A program made the translations under genes and the position numbers. From assembly GCA_002336895.1 (NCBI GenBank), contig DDFC01000010.1, positions 416,242 to 480,241 on the forward strand: a stretch of 64,000 nt of DNA. Reading direction: 5' to 3'. Position 1 is the first letter of the stretch, and every line of letters starts with the position of its first letter. The notes beneath the pieces are model-generated. The model was given only the letters and a program-made list of their open reading frames with translations, was not told the origin of the DNA and made no database searches. Of this stretch, positions 43,776 to 51,943 are shown piece by piece. The stretch is from Verrucomicrobiaceae bacterium UBA1938. Its GTDB lineage: Bacteria; Verrucomicrobiota; Verrucomicrobiia; Verrucomicrobiales; Verrucomicrobiaceae.

Positions 43776-45383
43776 TTACGCGCTCAGCGTGGGAACCTCC
43801 AGGCCGGGGTGCTGTCCGGAGTGGCGCAGCAGCGAGTAGCCGCTGGTCTTGCCATCGGTGCGGATGCACGGGGCCTGGCCAAAGACGGTCTCATAGCCGC
43901 CGCCATCCACAAAGGAGTAGTCGTCCTTGTCGCCCACGAGGAGGTCGTCCCCCACATAGGCGCGCACGGCGCTCTCCTGGCCGAGGATGAGGCTGCACAT
44001 GTCCACCGCGCCATTGGCATTGCACGGGATGATGTAGGCGCCCGCATCAAACTGCGAGGTCCAGACAAAGTCCGGAGAGCAGTTCGAGGTGGAGCCCGCA
44101 CCGCCTGCACGGCGGTTGTCCACGGTGCCGTCCCAGCCCCAGTTGTCACCGGTGGCGATGAAGTTCCCCAGCGTGGCAATGCCGAGTTCGGAGGCGCTGC
44201 TGGTGGCCATCGGGTCCAGGATCTTCTCGATGACGATCTTGTTGCCGTTGTTGCCCTGGCCGTTCCAGCGCACAAAGCCCACCGAGCCGTCGGGATTCAG
44301 GATCCACGCGTAGTACTTGGTGTCGGTGCTGGTGATGCCGCTGTAGAAGGTGCTCCAGCTCACGCCGCCAGGCGCCGTGGTGGCGGTGCTGGAGGCCTGG
44401 TTTTCATACCACTCATAGGCATAGCCGCCCATCCATGCCATGTAGGGGGTTTTGGTGTCCGTGGTGCTGGGGCTGGCGGGGTTGTCGCTGCGCAGCACGC
44501 AGGAGGCTGCGGCGTCGTTCACACCGAAGCCGGTGCCGAGGATGGCGCGCGGGGCCAGGGGGTCGGCGCACTGGTCGTTCTCCGGGTCCACGCTGGCGTG
44601 CTCAAAGAGGCCCACGCCGTTCCAGTCCAGCAGCTTGCCGGAGAAGAGCGGGTTTTCCTCATTGCTGCGTGCGCCACCGTGCAGCGCGGCCTGCTCATAG
44701 CTGGAGGAGTTCTTGATGCCGGCGATCGCCGCATCAGGAATGTACACCATCGGTTTGTAAACCGGAGAGCCGTGCTTGTTTGTCACCACGATGGAGCGGC
44801 CGCCGAGGCGGCGCCACTGCGGGATGGCGTTGGTGATGCCGCTGGGCGTCAGCGTGTCCAGCGCGTTCAGGCTGGCCAGCGTCTTGCGGCCGTTGGGGTA
44901 GATGGTGTTGCCCACGCCCTGGAGCTTGAGCGCCATCTTCATGTCGTTCATGCGGCGGCGGCCCAGCTTTTCGCGCAGGGCCAGCAGCACGGCGGACTTC
45001 ACACCACCGCCAGCGGCCATGAACTTCACCTGCTTCTTGGTGAACTTGAAGGCGTCTCGCCAGAAGTCCACGGTGCAGGAGAAGGTCTTGAAGTTCACGC
45101 TGGACTCATTGCCGCGCAGGGGCTGCTCGCCACGGGCTCCGGGGCCGCGCGGCTGGCTCATGACGGTGAATTTGATCTCGTCCCCCGGCTGCGCGCCGGT
45201 GAGATCTTTGCGCACGATGAAGGGCTTTCCGGAGCCCTCCCCGCCTTCGAACATGGAAAAGTCGTCCACCGAGCGCGCTCCTTTGCGGAGCTGCTGGGAG
45301 TACACTTTGGCCACGATGGATGGATCAGCCGCGACGGCTGAGGCCAGCGTGGAGATAATGGATTCTGCGTGATAGTCTGGCAT
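43776..45383 (-). CDS. Major capsid protein, N4-gp56-like
   Basis: 535 residues. The N-terminal half has the pattern of the N4 gp56 family: S-G-K-P-F-I-V-R-K-D-L-T-G-A-Q-P-G-D-E-I, G-E-Q-P-L-R-G-N-E, and W-R-D-A-F-K-F-T-K-K-Q. Such capsid proteins have the HK97 fold. A large central and C-terminal beta-rich insertion (G-D-N-W-G-W-D-G-T-V) may be a surface domain. The preceding gene on the strand is scaffold-like and a co-chaperonin gene is downstream. Confidence 0.8.
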   Translation of the reverse strand: MPDYHAESIISTLASAVAADPSIVAKVYSQQLRKGARSVDDFSMFEGGEGSGKPFIVRKDLTGAQPGDEIKFTVMSQPRGPGARGEQPLRGNESSVNFKTFSCTVDFWRDAFKFTKKQVKFMAAGGGVKSAVLLALREKLGRRRMNDMKMALKLQGVGNTIYPNGRKTLASLNALDTLTPSGITNAIPQWRRLGGRSIVVTNKHGSPVYKPMVYIPDAAIAGIKNSSSYEQAALHGGARSNEENPLFSGKLLDWNGVGLFEHASVDPENDQCADPLAPRAILGTGFGVNDAAASCVLRSDNPASPSTTDTKTPYMAWMGGYAYEWYENQASSTATTAPGGVSWSTFYSGITSTDTKYYAWILNPDGSVGFVRWNGQGNNGNKIVIEKILDPMATSSASELGIATLGNFIATGDNWGWDGTVDNRRAGGAGSTSNCSPDFVWTSQFDAGAYIIPCNANGAVDMCSLILGQESAVRAYVGDDLLVGDKDDYSFVDGGGYETVFGQAPCIRTDGKTSGYSLLRHSGQHPGLEVPTLSA

Positions 45384-45533
45384 AGGTTTGTCTCAGTGAA
45401 GAGATTGAGTTTGATGTTTTAGCTTTGGTTTACTGTCCTGATTGTTTTCTTGAATGCCGCGCCGCAGGCCGTGGCCGTGCCGCATGGCAGGAGTGAGCAT
45501 GAGATACCAGCGCGTGGCCGGAGGCGGTCCCTG

Positions 45534-46691
45534 CTAGCGCCGCATGTGCGCGTGCGCCGAGGTGAGCCTGTCCAGGCTGCGGATGAAGGATTCCTGCTGC
45601 TCAGGTGTCAGCCGGTCGATCTCCGCCATGGCTGTCTGTGGAGACAGCGCACCTGCGGAAAACGCGTGGCCGACGGGGGAGCCGGGCAGCCTGACCGCGT
45701 GGCGCGGAGCTGGCGGCAGCCCGGACAAACCTCTCGCAGATGCCGGGCTGTACGCCGCGTGTCCGGAGAAGAACTTGTCCATCACCCTGCGGCCGATCTT
45801 CTCTGGCCAGTCAGGGTGGTTGAGGATTGGGTCATTCTTGGCCTCTGCAAGAAGAATTTCATCATCGCAGTGCGGCAGGAAGTTTGAGCCCGCATCCGAG
45901 ATGAGATGGGAGAAGTGGTCCATCGCCCGCGTGTGGCTCTCCGCCTGGCTGCTCATCCACACGCCATTCACGGCGGTGGCCTCGCGGCGTGCCTCGCGCA
46001 GGTCCATCTTCACATCCGTCATCTGCTCCAGCAGATCCGTGGCGGCTGGGTCGTAGGTCTCCTTGGCCGTGCGGTACTGCTGCTGCAGGCGGGAGAGCTG
46101 CGTCTCCAGCTGAGCCACCTGCGGAAAGATCTCCGGCACCACATTTGCGGCAGCGGCCTCCTGCTCGTAGCCCGCCTGCGGCTGCGCGTACTCCTGCGCA
46201 TACGCGGCCTCCTGCGGTGCGCCGGAGATGCCAAAGACCTGGGCAAACGCATCGGCAGGGGCGTGCCCGGCACGGATGAGATCCAGCGCCTGCACCGTGC
46301 GTGCGCGGTCGGCGGGCTTCAGCGCCTTGATGGACACGCGCGCCGGTCCGCTTAGCGCCTCGGCTGCGGCCTGCGCGCCTGCATCCGGTGCGTTCGCGTC
46401 CTGCGCTGCATCCAGCGCCGCCTGGATGAGATAAGGGTCCCCGCTTTCCAGATCCGCCAGCTGGGCATCTGAGATTTTGGCCAGGTCCGTATGCTCCAGC
46501 GCCTGCTCCAGGGCGGACATGGTTGCGCTGCTCTCATGATGCGCCGCTGCAGCATCTGCGGCGGACGCCGCCTCCGTATGCAGGCTGCCCAGCACGGCGC
46601 TGGCATCCGCCTCCGTGAGGCTGGAAAACACGACGGCGTCCGAGGCCGAGTCGGCCGGGGTGGGGGAGGATATGGCTGGGCTGTCTGTCAT
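45534..46691 (-). CDS. Phage scaffold-like protein
   Basis: 385 residues, Ala-rich and acidic, largely helical, with a coiled-coil at about 185-230 (Q-L-E-T-Q-L-S-R-L-Q-Q-Q-Y) and helices to about 315. The composition and the position directly upstream of the major capsid gene fit a scaffolding protein. No protease motif seen. The ATG is immediately preceded by TACCA site 9. First gene of the leftward structural operon. Confidence 0.65.
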   Translation of the reverse strand: MTDSPAISSPTPADSASDAVVFSSLTEADASAVLGSLHTEAASAADAAAAHHESSATMSALEQALEHTDLAKISDAQLADLESGDPYLIQAALDAAQDANAPDAGAQAAAEALSGPARVSIKALKPADRARTVQALDLIRAGHAPADAFAQVFGISGAPQEAAYAQEYAQPQAGYEQEAAAANVVPEIFPQVAQLETQLSRLQQQYRTAKETYDPAATDLLEQMTDVKMDLREARREATAVNGVWMSSQAESHTRAMDHFSHLISDAGSNFLPHCDDEILLAEAKNDPILNHPDWPEKIGRRVMDKFFSGHAAYSPASARGLSGLPPAPRHAVRLPGSPVGHAFSAGALSPQTAMAEIDRLTPEQQESFIRSLDRLTSAHAHMRR

Positions 46692-46693
46692 GG

Positions 46694-46708
46694 TGGTAGG
46701 ATGTGGTA
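46694..46708 (-). repeat. TACCA-N5-TACCA direct repeat, site 9 (exact)
   Basis: Minus strand reads ATACCACATCCTACCACC and runs directly into the ATG of the scaffold-like gene, at a place usually holding the ribosome-binding site. No purine-rich Shine-Dalgarno sequence is visible there. Confidence 0.75.
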
Positions 46709-47132
46709 TGGTTGGGTCTTGCTTCTTTGAATTAAAATGGGTGCTGCATGTCCGGGCGGTCTGCGGCGTGCTTACTCAGCCGGCACGTCCGCCTTTCCGC
46801 CGCTCACGGCACCAGTCCGGCCATCATGCCAGAATGTGGTAGTCGTGGGAGCGTGCTGTCGTTCATCATGTGGTTGGTTATCGCGGTCGATGTAAAATTT
46901 CTTGGGACGCTTTTTTCAGAGTCAAGCGAGATGATGAAAAAAATTAACATAGATGAGTGCACATGGCGCCCTGCCTTGAAGCTGAACTCTGGCGTGTGCG
47001 GGCTCGCTGCACTGCCAGACCCGGATGCTTTTGTGATATGTCCGTAGAAGACCGGGTATGGTATAAGTGACAGGCTTAATCTTTAGGCTTGACGTGGGTT
47101 GGGTGTGCGTCAATATGGCCTTATTGCTCGTT
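46709..47132. other. Divergent intergenic region
   Basis: About 420 bp between the leftward structural operon and the rightward zeta-like gene; it should hold promoters for both. A short ORF (46934-47047, 37 residues beginning M-K-K-I-N-I-D-E-C) is possible but not supported by anything else. Confidence 0.4.
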
Positions 47133-47906
47133 ATGGATGAATATGCCTGCCGCACTCCCGCACAAAAAAGAGCTGAGGCTGCCTACAAAGCGCTCATAGC
47201 TGACCCAGAGGAGGCTGATCACAAGTATGATGAACTTCCGAAGACCCAAGGAGGCAGCATCATCAGCACGGACTTTGCGCGGTATTTGGATCCCGCATAT
47301 TTGAGCGACTCCGCTGCAGGCAGGTTGTGTGATCTGGCTCCTTCCTGGGGGCACGCCTGGCGCTACGCGCAGGACAGGCTTGAGCGTGAGCTCGCCCGGC
47401 GCGGTAGTCGCAGTTATCTGCGGCTCATGTCCGGTGGCTGGGGGTCGGGAAAGACTTTTGCCTTGGAGAGTCTGAAGCACGAGAGCATACGGGCGGATCT
47501 GGTGTGGGATGGCACGCTCGGAGACTATGCCTGGGCAGCACAGACGGTCAAAAAAGCCCTGAAAGCGGGCTGGCAGGTGCTCATCATTCATGTGCACCGG
47601 AATGTGGAGCTGGCGCTCTATGGGGCCATAGAGCGTGCGCATGAGGAAGGGCGGCATGTACCGCTGGCGCAGCTGCCTGGAAATCACCGCAGGGTGCAGG
47701 GTGTGATCCGAAAGCTGCACGGCAGATTCGGCCACCATCCGTGTGTCAATTTCCTCCTGCTTCACAATACGGGCACACGGCAGGTCCGGGGAAATTCTTT
47801 GCCGTTAAACCTTGATGCCATTGCTTCCGGTGGGGCCTTGTACTACTCTTCCAACTATGAAAACTACCACGCAAAAGCGGCGGACCAAATCCACCCCCGC
47901 GGCTAA
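47133..47906 (+). CDS. Zeta-toxin-like P-loop protein
   Basis: 257 residues from ATG 47133; ATG 47115 adds six. Walker A G-G-W-G-S-G-K-T at about 107-114, preceded by a beta-strand (Y-L-R-L-M-S), then L-V-W-D-G-T-L-G-D-Y (zeta-type D-G-T/L region) and V-L-I-I-H-V-H-R-N-V-E-L-A-L with following Arg-rich helix. This matches zeta-toxin/UDP-GlcNAc-kinase-like domains. In phage and mobile elements such domains occur within polyvalent proteins; here it is separate. No epsilon-type antitoxin is recognisable. Confidence 0.65.
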   Translation: MDEYACRTPAQKRAEAAYKALIADPEEADHKYDELPKTQGGSIISTDFARYLDPAYLSDSAAGRLCDLAPSWGHAWRYAQDRLERELARRGSRSYLRLMSGGWGSGKTFALESLKHESIRADLVWDGTLGDYAWAAQTVKKALKAGWQVLIIHVHRNVELALYGAIERAHEEGRHVPLAQLPGNHRRVQGVIRKLHGRFGHHPCVNFLLLHNTGTRQVRGNSLPLNLDAIASGGALYYSSNYENYHAKAADQIHPRG

Positions 47907-48039
47907 AAAGAGTGCGAAAAAAGCGAAGGCTGGGCGCATCATGGCAGCTGTCGGCGCCGGCAAGGAAGACCGGCGCAAGCAGCCGGAGTGGGTGCGTCTG
48001 GAGGCCAAGGGATTCATGGACGCCCTGTCGGGGCGTTAA
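47857..48039 (+). CDS. Small basic protein overlapping the zeta-like gene
   Basis: 60 residues beginning M-K-T-T-T-Q-K-R-R-T-K-S-T-P with a Lys/Ala-rich stretch and a C-terminal R-L-E-A-K-G-F-M-D-A-L. It overlaps the zeta-like ORF by 50 bp in another frame. Possible nucleic-acid-binding protein or antitoxin by position. Confidence 0.45.
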   Translation: MKTTTQKRRTKSTPAAKKSAKKAKAGRIMAAVGAGKEDRRKQPEWVRLEAKGFMDALSGR

Positions 48040-48061
48040 GAACAAGCTGGCCGTCCTTTCT

Positions 48062-49744
48062 TCAGGCCACCACTTTGGTCTTGTCTGCCAGACCAAAGAG
48101 ACGCACGTGGCTGGAAATGGGGCTGGGAATGAACTGAAACTTCCCATCTTGTCTTGTTCCTTGCTCAGGAGGGATGACATAGTGGCCTGGCAGTCTGGCA
48201 AAGACGACAAAGTCCAGGTAAGTCTGCGTTTCATCTTCGCCTCTGTAGGGGTGGTCTGAAAATAGCAGCACCTCCCCCAGCTTGCGCAGGTTTGTGGCAA
48301 AGAGTTCGGGGATGGAAAACTCGATCATCCAGAATTTGTCGTCTGCCCCCAGCCCCTCTTCGAGTGCACGCGTCACTCTGGCTGAGATCTGTGCCTGCCG
48401 CCAGCCGCGCATGGAGCGCAGGTGGGCAGCGTACTCGCTGCCGCTCACCAGCAGCGCACGGAGCACGATCATGCCCTTCTTTTGATGCTGGAGGAGTCTC
48501 TTGCTCCATGCGGGGCTGTCTTTTGGGGCCTGCTTTAGCATGGCAAAGAGGCAGTCTGCCCCATAGGATTCCGCATGCACGGGGTTGAGCTCCACGTGCT
48601 GCGGCAGGGTGGCGATGACTCGTGTGAGCCACTCATGGTGTGTGGCGGGATGGCGTTTGGCGCGCTCCCCGCTCTTCCTGTGGGGCAGCGGCTTGAGGAA
48701 GAGCTTTGGGCAGCAGAAATTGGACCCCCAGTTGTCATCATGCACGATGAAGGAGGCCAGCCAGGAGTCGCTCAGCAGGAAGCGCGTGTCCGGACCGACG
48801 GTGAAGTAGTGGCGCTCGGCGCTCGGCACCCACAGGTCCTGGTTCATCGTGTGGCCAAACACCGGCACCGTGTGGCATATCTCGGGCTCCATGGTGTCAA
48901 ACACCAGCATGGCGGGAAATCCTGACTCGATGGAGCCATAGACATAGTGCTCGTAGGGCGGCGGCGGGGCGGGCTTTTGTGGCAGCCTCTTGTCGTAGTC
49001 CACATCGATGCAGCGTGCTCCGGCCTTCTCCATGACCTCGACCATCTGCCGGGTGTCCAGCCCTCCGCCTAAGGAAGGTCTCTTTCTGCCGCGGCTCTCG
49101 CCCACCCATCGTTTCCGGTGGTTGATGCCCAGGATGCGGTTGATTTCCCGGTAGGTCATGTCCCCTTCGGGATGAAAGGAGGCGGCGCAGGTGCGCAGCG
49201 CCACATGAGCGCAGACATTGGTCAGGAAGTTCTGCTGAGCGTAGAGGTAGCCTTGAATTTGAAAGATGCGATCCTGGACACGGCACCGCCATATCGGGGC
49301 GCCTCGGATAAAGCCGTTCTGAGGGCGGCTGATTTTCAGGACGGACTCATACACCCGGCGCTTCAGCATCTTGCCGCCGCAGTAGTCTGTCTTCACGATG
49401 ATGTAGCCCAGAAAATCCTTCTCTTGCATCTGCCTGAGGCCGGACGCCCTGCCTCGGAAAAAAGACATGCGCACAATGTCTGAGGACACTCTTGTGCCGT
49501 CAAAGCGGATGCGCAGATCCTCGTTTTCTTCGATCATGTCCTCGCAGTCTGACACGGCCGGGCGCTCCAGATACATGGTGTCGGCCCCGAGCCGTCTCAC
49601 CTGGGAGAGCAGCCTGGCCAGGGAATCCATGTCCTTGTGAAAATAGTCTTCTCGGAAGTCGTAAAATGAAAACGGCCTCCCCACGGGGGTGCGGACAGCT
49701 TTGACTTTGCACGGTGCTTCCCGGACAAATCGTGATTTTGCCAT
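48062..49744 (-). CDS. Large protein with possible papain-like (C39-like) domain
   Basis: 560 residues. Around 170-300 a Gln-Cys-His-Asp series is visible: Y-A-Q-Q-N-F-L-T-N-V-C-A-H-V-A-L-R, then F-P-A-M-L-V-F-D, V-F-G-H-T-M-N-Q-D-L-W and H-D-D-N-W-G, the order seen in papain-fold C39-like enzymes. The C-terminal about 200 residues are helical and unassigned. Catalytic function is inference. A 61-residue gene lies 32 bp upstream on the same strand. Nothing resembling a signal peptide is seen. Could be a defence or phage-accessory protein. Confidence 0.55.
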   Translation of the reverse strand: MAKSRFVREAPCKVKAVRTPVGRPFSFYDFREDYFHKDMDSLARLLSQVRRLGADTMYLERPAVSDCEDMIEENEDLRIRFDGTRVSSDIVRMSFFRGRASGLRQMQEKDFLGYIIVKTDYCGGKMLKRRVYESVLKISRPQNGFIRGAPIWRCRVQDRIFQIQGYLYAQQNFLTNVCAHVALRTCAASFHPEGDMTYREINRILGINHRKRWVGESRGRKRPSLGGGLDTRQMVEVMEKAGARCIDVDYDKRLPQKPAPPPPYEHYVYGSIESGFPAMLVFDTMEPEICHTVPVFGHTMNQDLWVPSAERHYFTVGPDTRFLLSDSWLASFIVHDDNWGSNFCCPKLFLKPLPHRKSGERAKRHPATHHEWLTRVIATLPQHVELNPVHAESYGADCLFAMLKQAPKDSPAWSKRLLQHQKKGMIVLRALLVSGSEYAAHLRSMRGWRQAQISARVTRALEEGLGADDKFWMIEFSIPELFATNLRKLGEVLLFSDHPYRGEDETQTYLDFVVFARLPGHYVIPPEQGTRQDGKFQFIPSPISSHVRLFGLADKTKVVA

Positions 49745-49776
49745 GAAACTGGGCGGTGAATTAATTCACACTCAGA

Positions 49777-49962
49777 TCACCCGACGCGGTGGCGCGTGCG
49801 AGCAGACTCACGCTCAAACTTGTCGAGCATGTTGAGGTATTTCGTCACGTCATCATTGCGGTGAAGGACGGGACGTGAAACCACCCGGTCTTTTTTGCCC
49901 TCAGTGAGCTTCTCCAGAAGAGCACGACGCATGGACGCATTGGATTGAATCGTTTTCGCCAT
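49777..49962 (-). CDS. Small partner gene upstream of the papain-like protein
   Basis: 61 residues: M-A-K-T-I-Q-S-N-A-S-M-R-R-A-L-L-E-K-L-T-E then K-Y-L-N-M-L-D-K-F-E. Helical and basic. 32 bp upstream of the large gene and in the same direction; likely co-transcribed. Possible antitoxin or regulator. Confidence 0.5.
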   Translation of the reverse strand: MAKTIQSNASMRRALLEKLTEGKKDRVVSRPVLHRNDDVTKYLNMLDKFERESARTRHRVG

Positions 49963-50191
49963 GGACTTCTTATCTATATCACTAGTTCAGGACCACAAGC
50001 ACGAATCATGAGCAAAAAATGGCCGGGAACGGTCAAGGTATTTCAAAAAAATCAGTCCGCAACGTGTGAGTGCGCCTTTTTGGGCTTATGAAAGCGGCTG
50101 GCTGATGATCACGCTGCATCAGGGGGTCAGGTTGGCGCTAATTAAGTAATGGGTGATATTTAATATTTTTGAATAAATGGGTGTTCGCCTT

Positions 50192-51577
50192 TCACCCCTT
50201 GCCCTTCTGCTTCCGTGCTTTGAAATCCGCCGCATACTGCTCGGCCTCAGACACCTCCGTCAGGGTCAGCTCCTCCTTCACGGATTCGATCTTTGCTTTT
50301 GCGTTGTTGTCCTCAGCGGCCAGGATGAGGTACCAGATGAGAGATTCCTGGAAATCGGGCATCAGGCCCGGTCCGCCGGTCTGGTAGAGTTCAGCCAGCT
50401 CCTTCTGGGCATCCACCAGGCCCTGCTCTGCGGCCTCGATGAGCATGCCGGCAGCCGCTGCGGCGTCCTGCTTCAGGCCCAGGGTGCCGCGCGCGTGGCC
50501 CATGCCCAGCTCATACTGGGCTAAAGGATGATCCTGCGCCGCGCCTTTTTTCAGCAGCTCCAGCGCCTTGGCTTCATTCTTCTCCACGCCATTGCCATGC
50601 AGGTAGGCCTGCCCCAGAAAAGCCTGCGCCTGGTCCTGGCCCTGGTCTGCGGCCTTGGTCAGCCAGGGGATGGCCTGCGCCGGGTCCTTTGGCAGGCCGT
50701 GCTGCCCTTCGTAGTAGTCGTAGCCGATGCTGAACTGCGCGTCCGGATGCCCCTGCTCCGCAGCCTTGCGCATCCACTTGATGGACTCGGCCTCATCCTT
50801 GGCCACGCCTTCGCCATAGCCATAGGCATACGCGGCGTGGTACTGCGCATCGCGGTGGCCTTTGTCCGCCGCCTTGCGCCACCACACCACGGCGGCGGTC
50901 ATGTCCTTGGCCAGCCCGTTGGTGCCGTCAAAGTAGCGGTAGCCCAGCTCGTACATCGCGTCTGCATCTCCCTGCTCGGCCTTCAGGCGCAGCGCCGCCG
51001 TGGACAGTTCGCCATCGGGTTTGGCTGTGTCAGGCGTCGGGACGTGGGCTGTCGTGGTGGCCAGCGCCGGTGGTGCGGCAGTCGTGGTGTCTGGCTTGGT
51101 GCTCACAGCAGCAGGCGGCTCTTTTTTCTGCTGCTGGTTCAGCCACATGCCGCCCACTGCTGAGACCAGCAGCACACACACCCATGCTCCGATCATCACT
51201 CGCCGCCCCTTGCGCGTCTGCGGCTCGGCCCACTGCGGCTGTTCACCGGTGTTCTTCATCTGGGCGGACTTGGCCATGATGGCCATCTTTGGCACGCCGC
51301 GCTTCGGGGCCATCGGCTTCTGCCCGCTGCCGTGCACGGGGCCGTGAGGCAGCGCCCCATCCTGAAAAGGAGGCGCATTTTCCGGCAGGCCGGTCAGCAG
51401 CGCATGCGCGGCCTTGATCTGCAGGTTCATGGCCTTTGCCTTGGCTATGAGGTCCAGGTTTCCCTCAAATCTCCCCACGCACCACACCAGCTGCGCCTGC
51501 TGAAACGCATGGCTCAGCTGCTTCCGCGAGATGGGCGGGGTCAGTTCCAGGATGCGCAGGGCCTCGGCGATGGTCAT
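50192..51577 (-). CDS. Membrane-anchored Sel1-repeat protein with J-like N-terminus
   Basis: 461 residues from the ATG at 51577. The first 65 residues (M-T-I-A-E-A-L-R-I-L-E-L-T-P-P-I-S-R-K-Q) align with those of the 35803 protein. A transmembrane helix follows near 135 (V-C-V-L-L-V-S-A-V-G-G-M-W-L), a Pro/Ala/Thr linker, then about seven Sel1 repeats and a short Lys-rich tail. Shorter paralogue of the 35803 gene, 14 kb away on the opposite strand. Confidence 0.85.
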   Translation of the reverse strand: MTIAEALRILELTPPISRKQLSHAFQQAQLVWCVGRFEGNLDLIAKAKAMNLQIKAAHALLTGLPENAPPFQDGALPHGPVHGSGQKPMAPKRGVPKMAIMAKSAQMKNTGEQPQWAEPQTRKGRRVMIGAWVCVLLVSAVGGMWLNQQQKKEPPAAVSTKPDTTTAAPPALATTTAHVPTPDTAKPDGELSTAALRLKAEQGDADAMYELGYRYFDGTNGLAKDMTAAVVWWRKAADKGHRDAQYHAAYAYGYGEGVAKDEAESIKWMRKAAEQGHPDAQFSIGYDYYEGQHGLPKDPAQAIPWLTKAADQGQDQAQAFLGQAYLHGNGVEKNEAKALELLKKGAAQDHPLAQYELGMGHARGTLGLKQDAAAAAGMLIEAAEQGLVDAQKELAELYQTGGPGLMPDFQESLIWYLILAAEDNNAKAKIESVKEELTLTEVSEAEQYAADFKARKQKGKG

Positions 51578-51943
51578 GCCCGCAGTCTCAAGTTTGCGCA
51601 TTTAAGTTTCAAGTAAGGAAAGCGCGCAGGCATGCAAAATCCGCCGCAGGTTAAAAAAAGACGCTGCTCACAGGCCCCGCACGCGCGCGCCGTGGCTTCC
51701 TGCCCTGCGGCATCGCAGCAGCAGCATGCCTCGCGGTGGGTGCGTGCGCCATCTACATACCACACATCAGCATTACATACCATGCTTGTTCCCTGCCGTG
51801 CGGGCTCATCTCTTTTGGTCTTAATCCCCTAAAGCTGAATCTCATAGGCGTCTGCGCGTCGCTTCGGGTAGGCGCTTGGCCCATTCAACCCCCTCATTTA
51901 TTTCGGTGACAAATTAATCGGTGCGGACTTATGGTTATTATAT
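51578..51943. other. Divergent intergenic region
   Basis: About 365 bp between the Sel1 gene (-) and the S53 peptidase gene (+). No gene seen. It contains site 10 and, near 51900, AT-richer sequence (TTTATTTCGGTGACAAATTA and TTATTATATATGAGC) that probably holds the peptidase promoter and start. Confidence 0.45.
51759..51783 (+). repeat. TACCA repeat, site 10 (20-bp spacing)
   Basis: Two ACATACCA units (TACCA at 51759-51763 and 51779-51783) spaced exactly 20 bp, twice the period of the other sites; the middle unit is degenerate (CAGCA). Intergenic. Confidence 0.5.

Noticed and set aside
46934..47047. 37-residue ORF in the divergent intergenic region
   Set aside because: Protein-like start but no ribosome-binding site, no neighbour relation and no homology signal visible; listed only as possible within the intergenic entry.
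50123..50136. GGGGGTCAGGTTGG resembling a MITE end
   Set aside because: Only a short match to the inverted-repeat end and no partner end or shared interior nearby.
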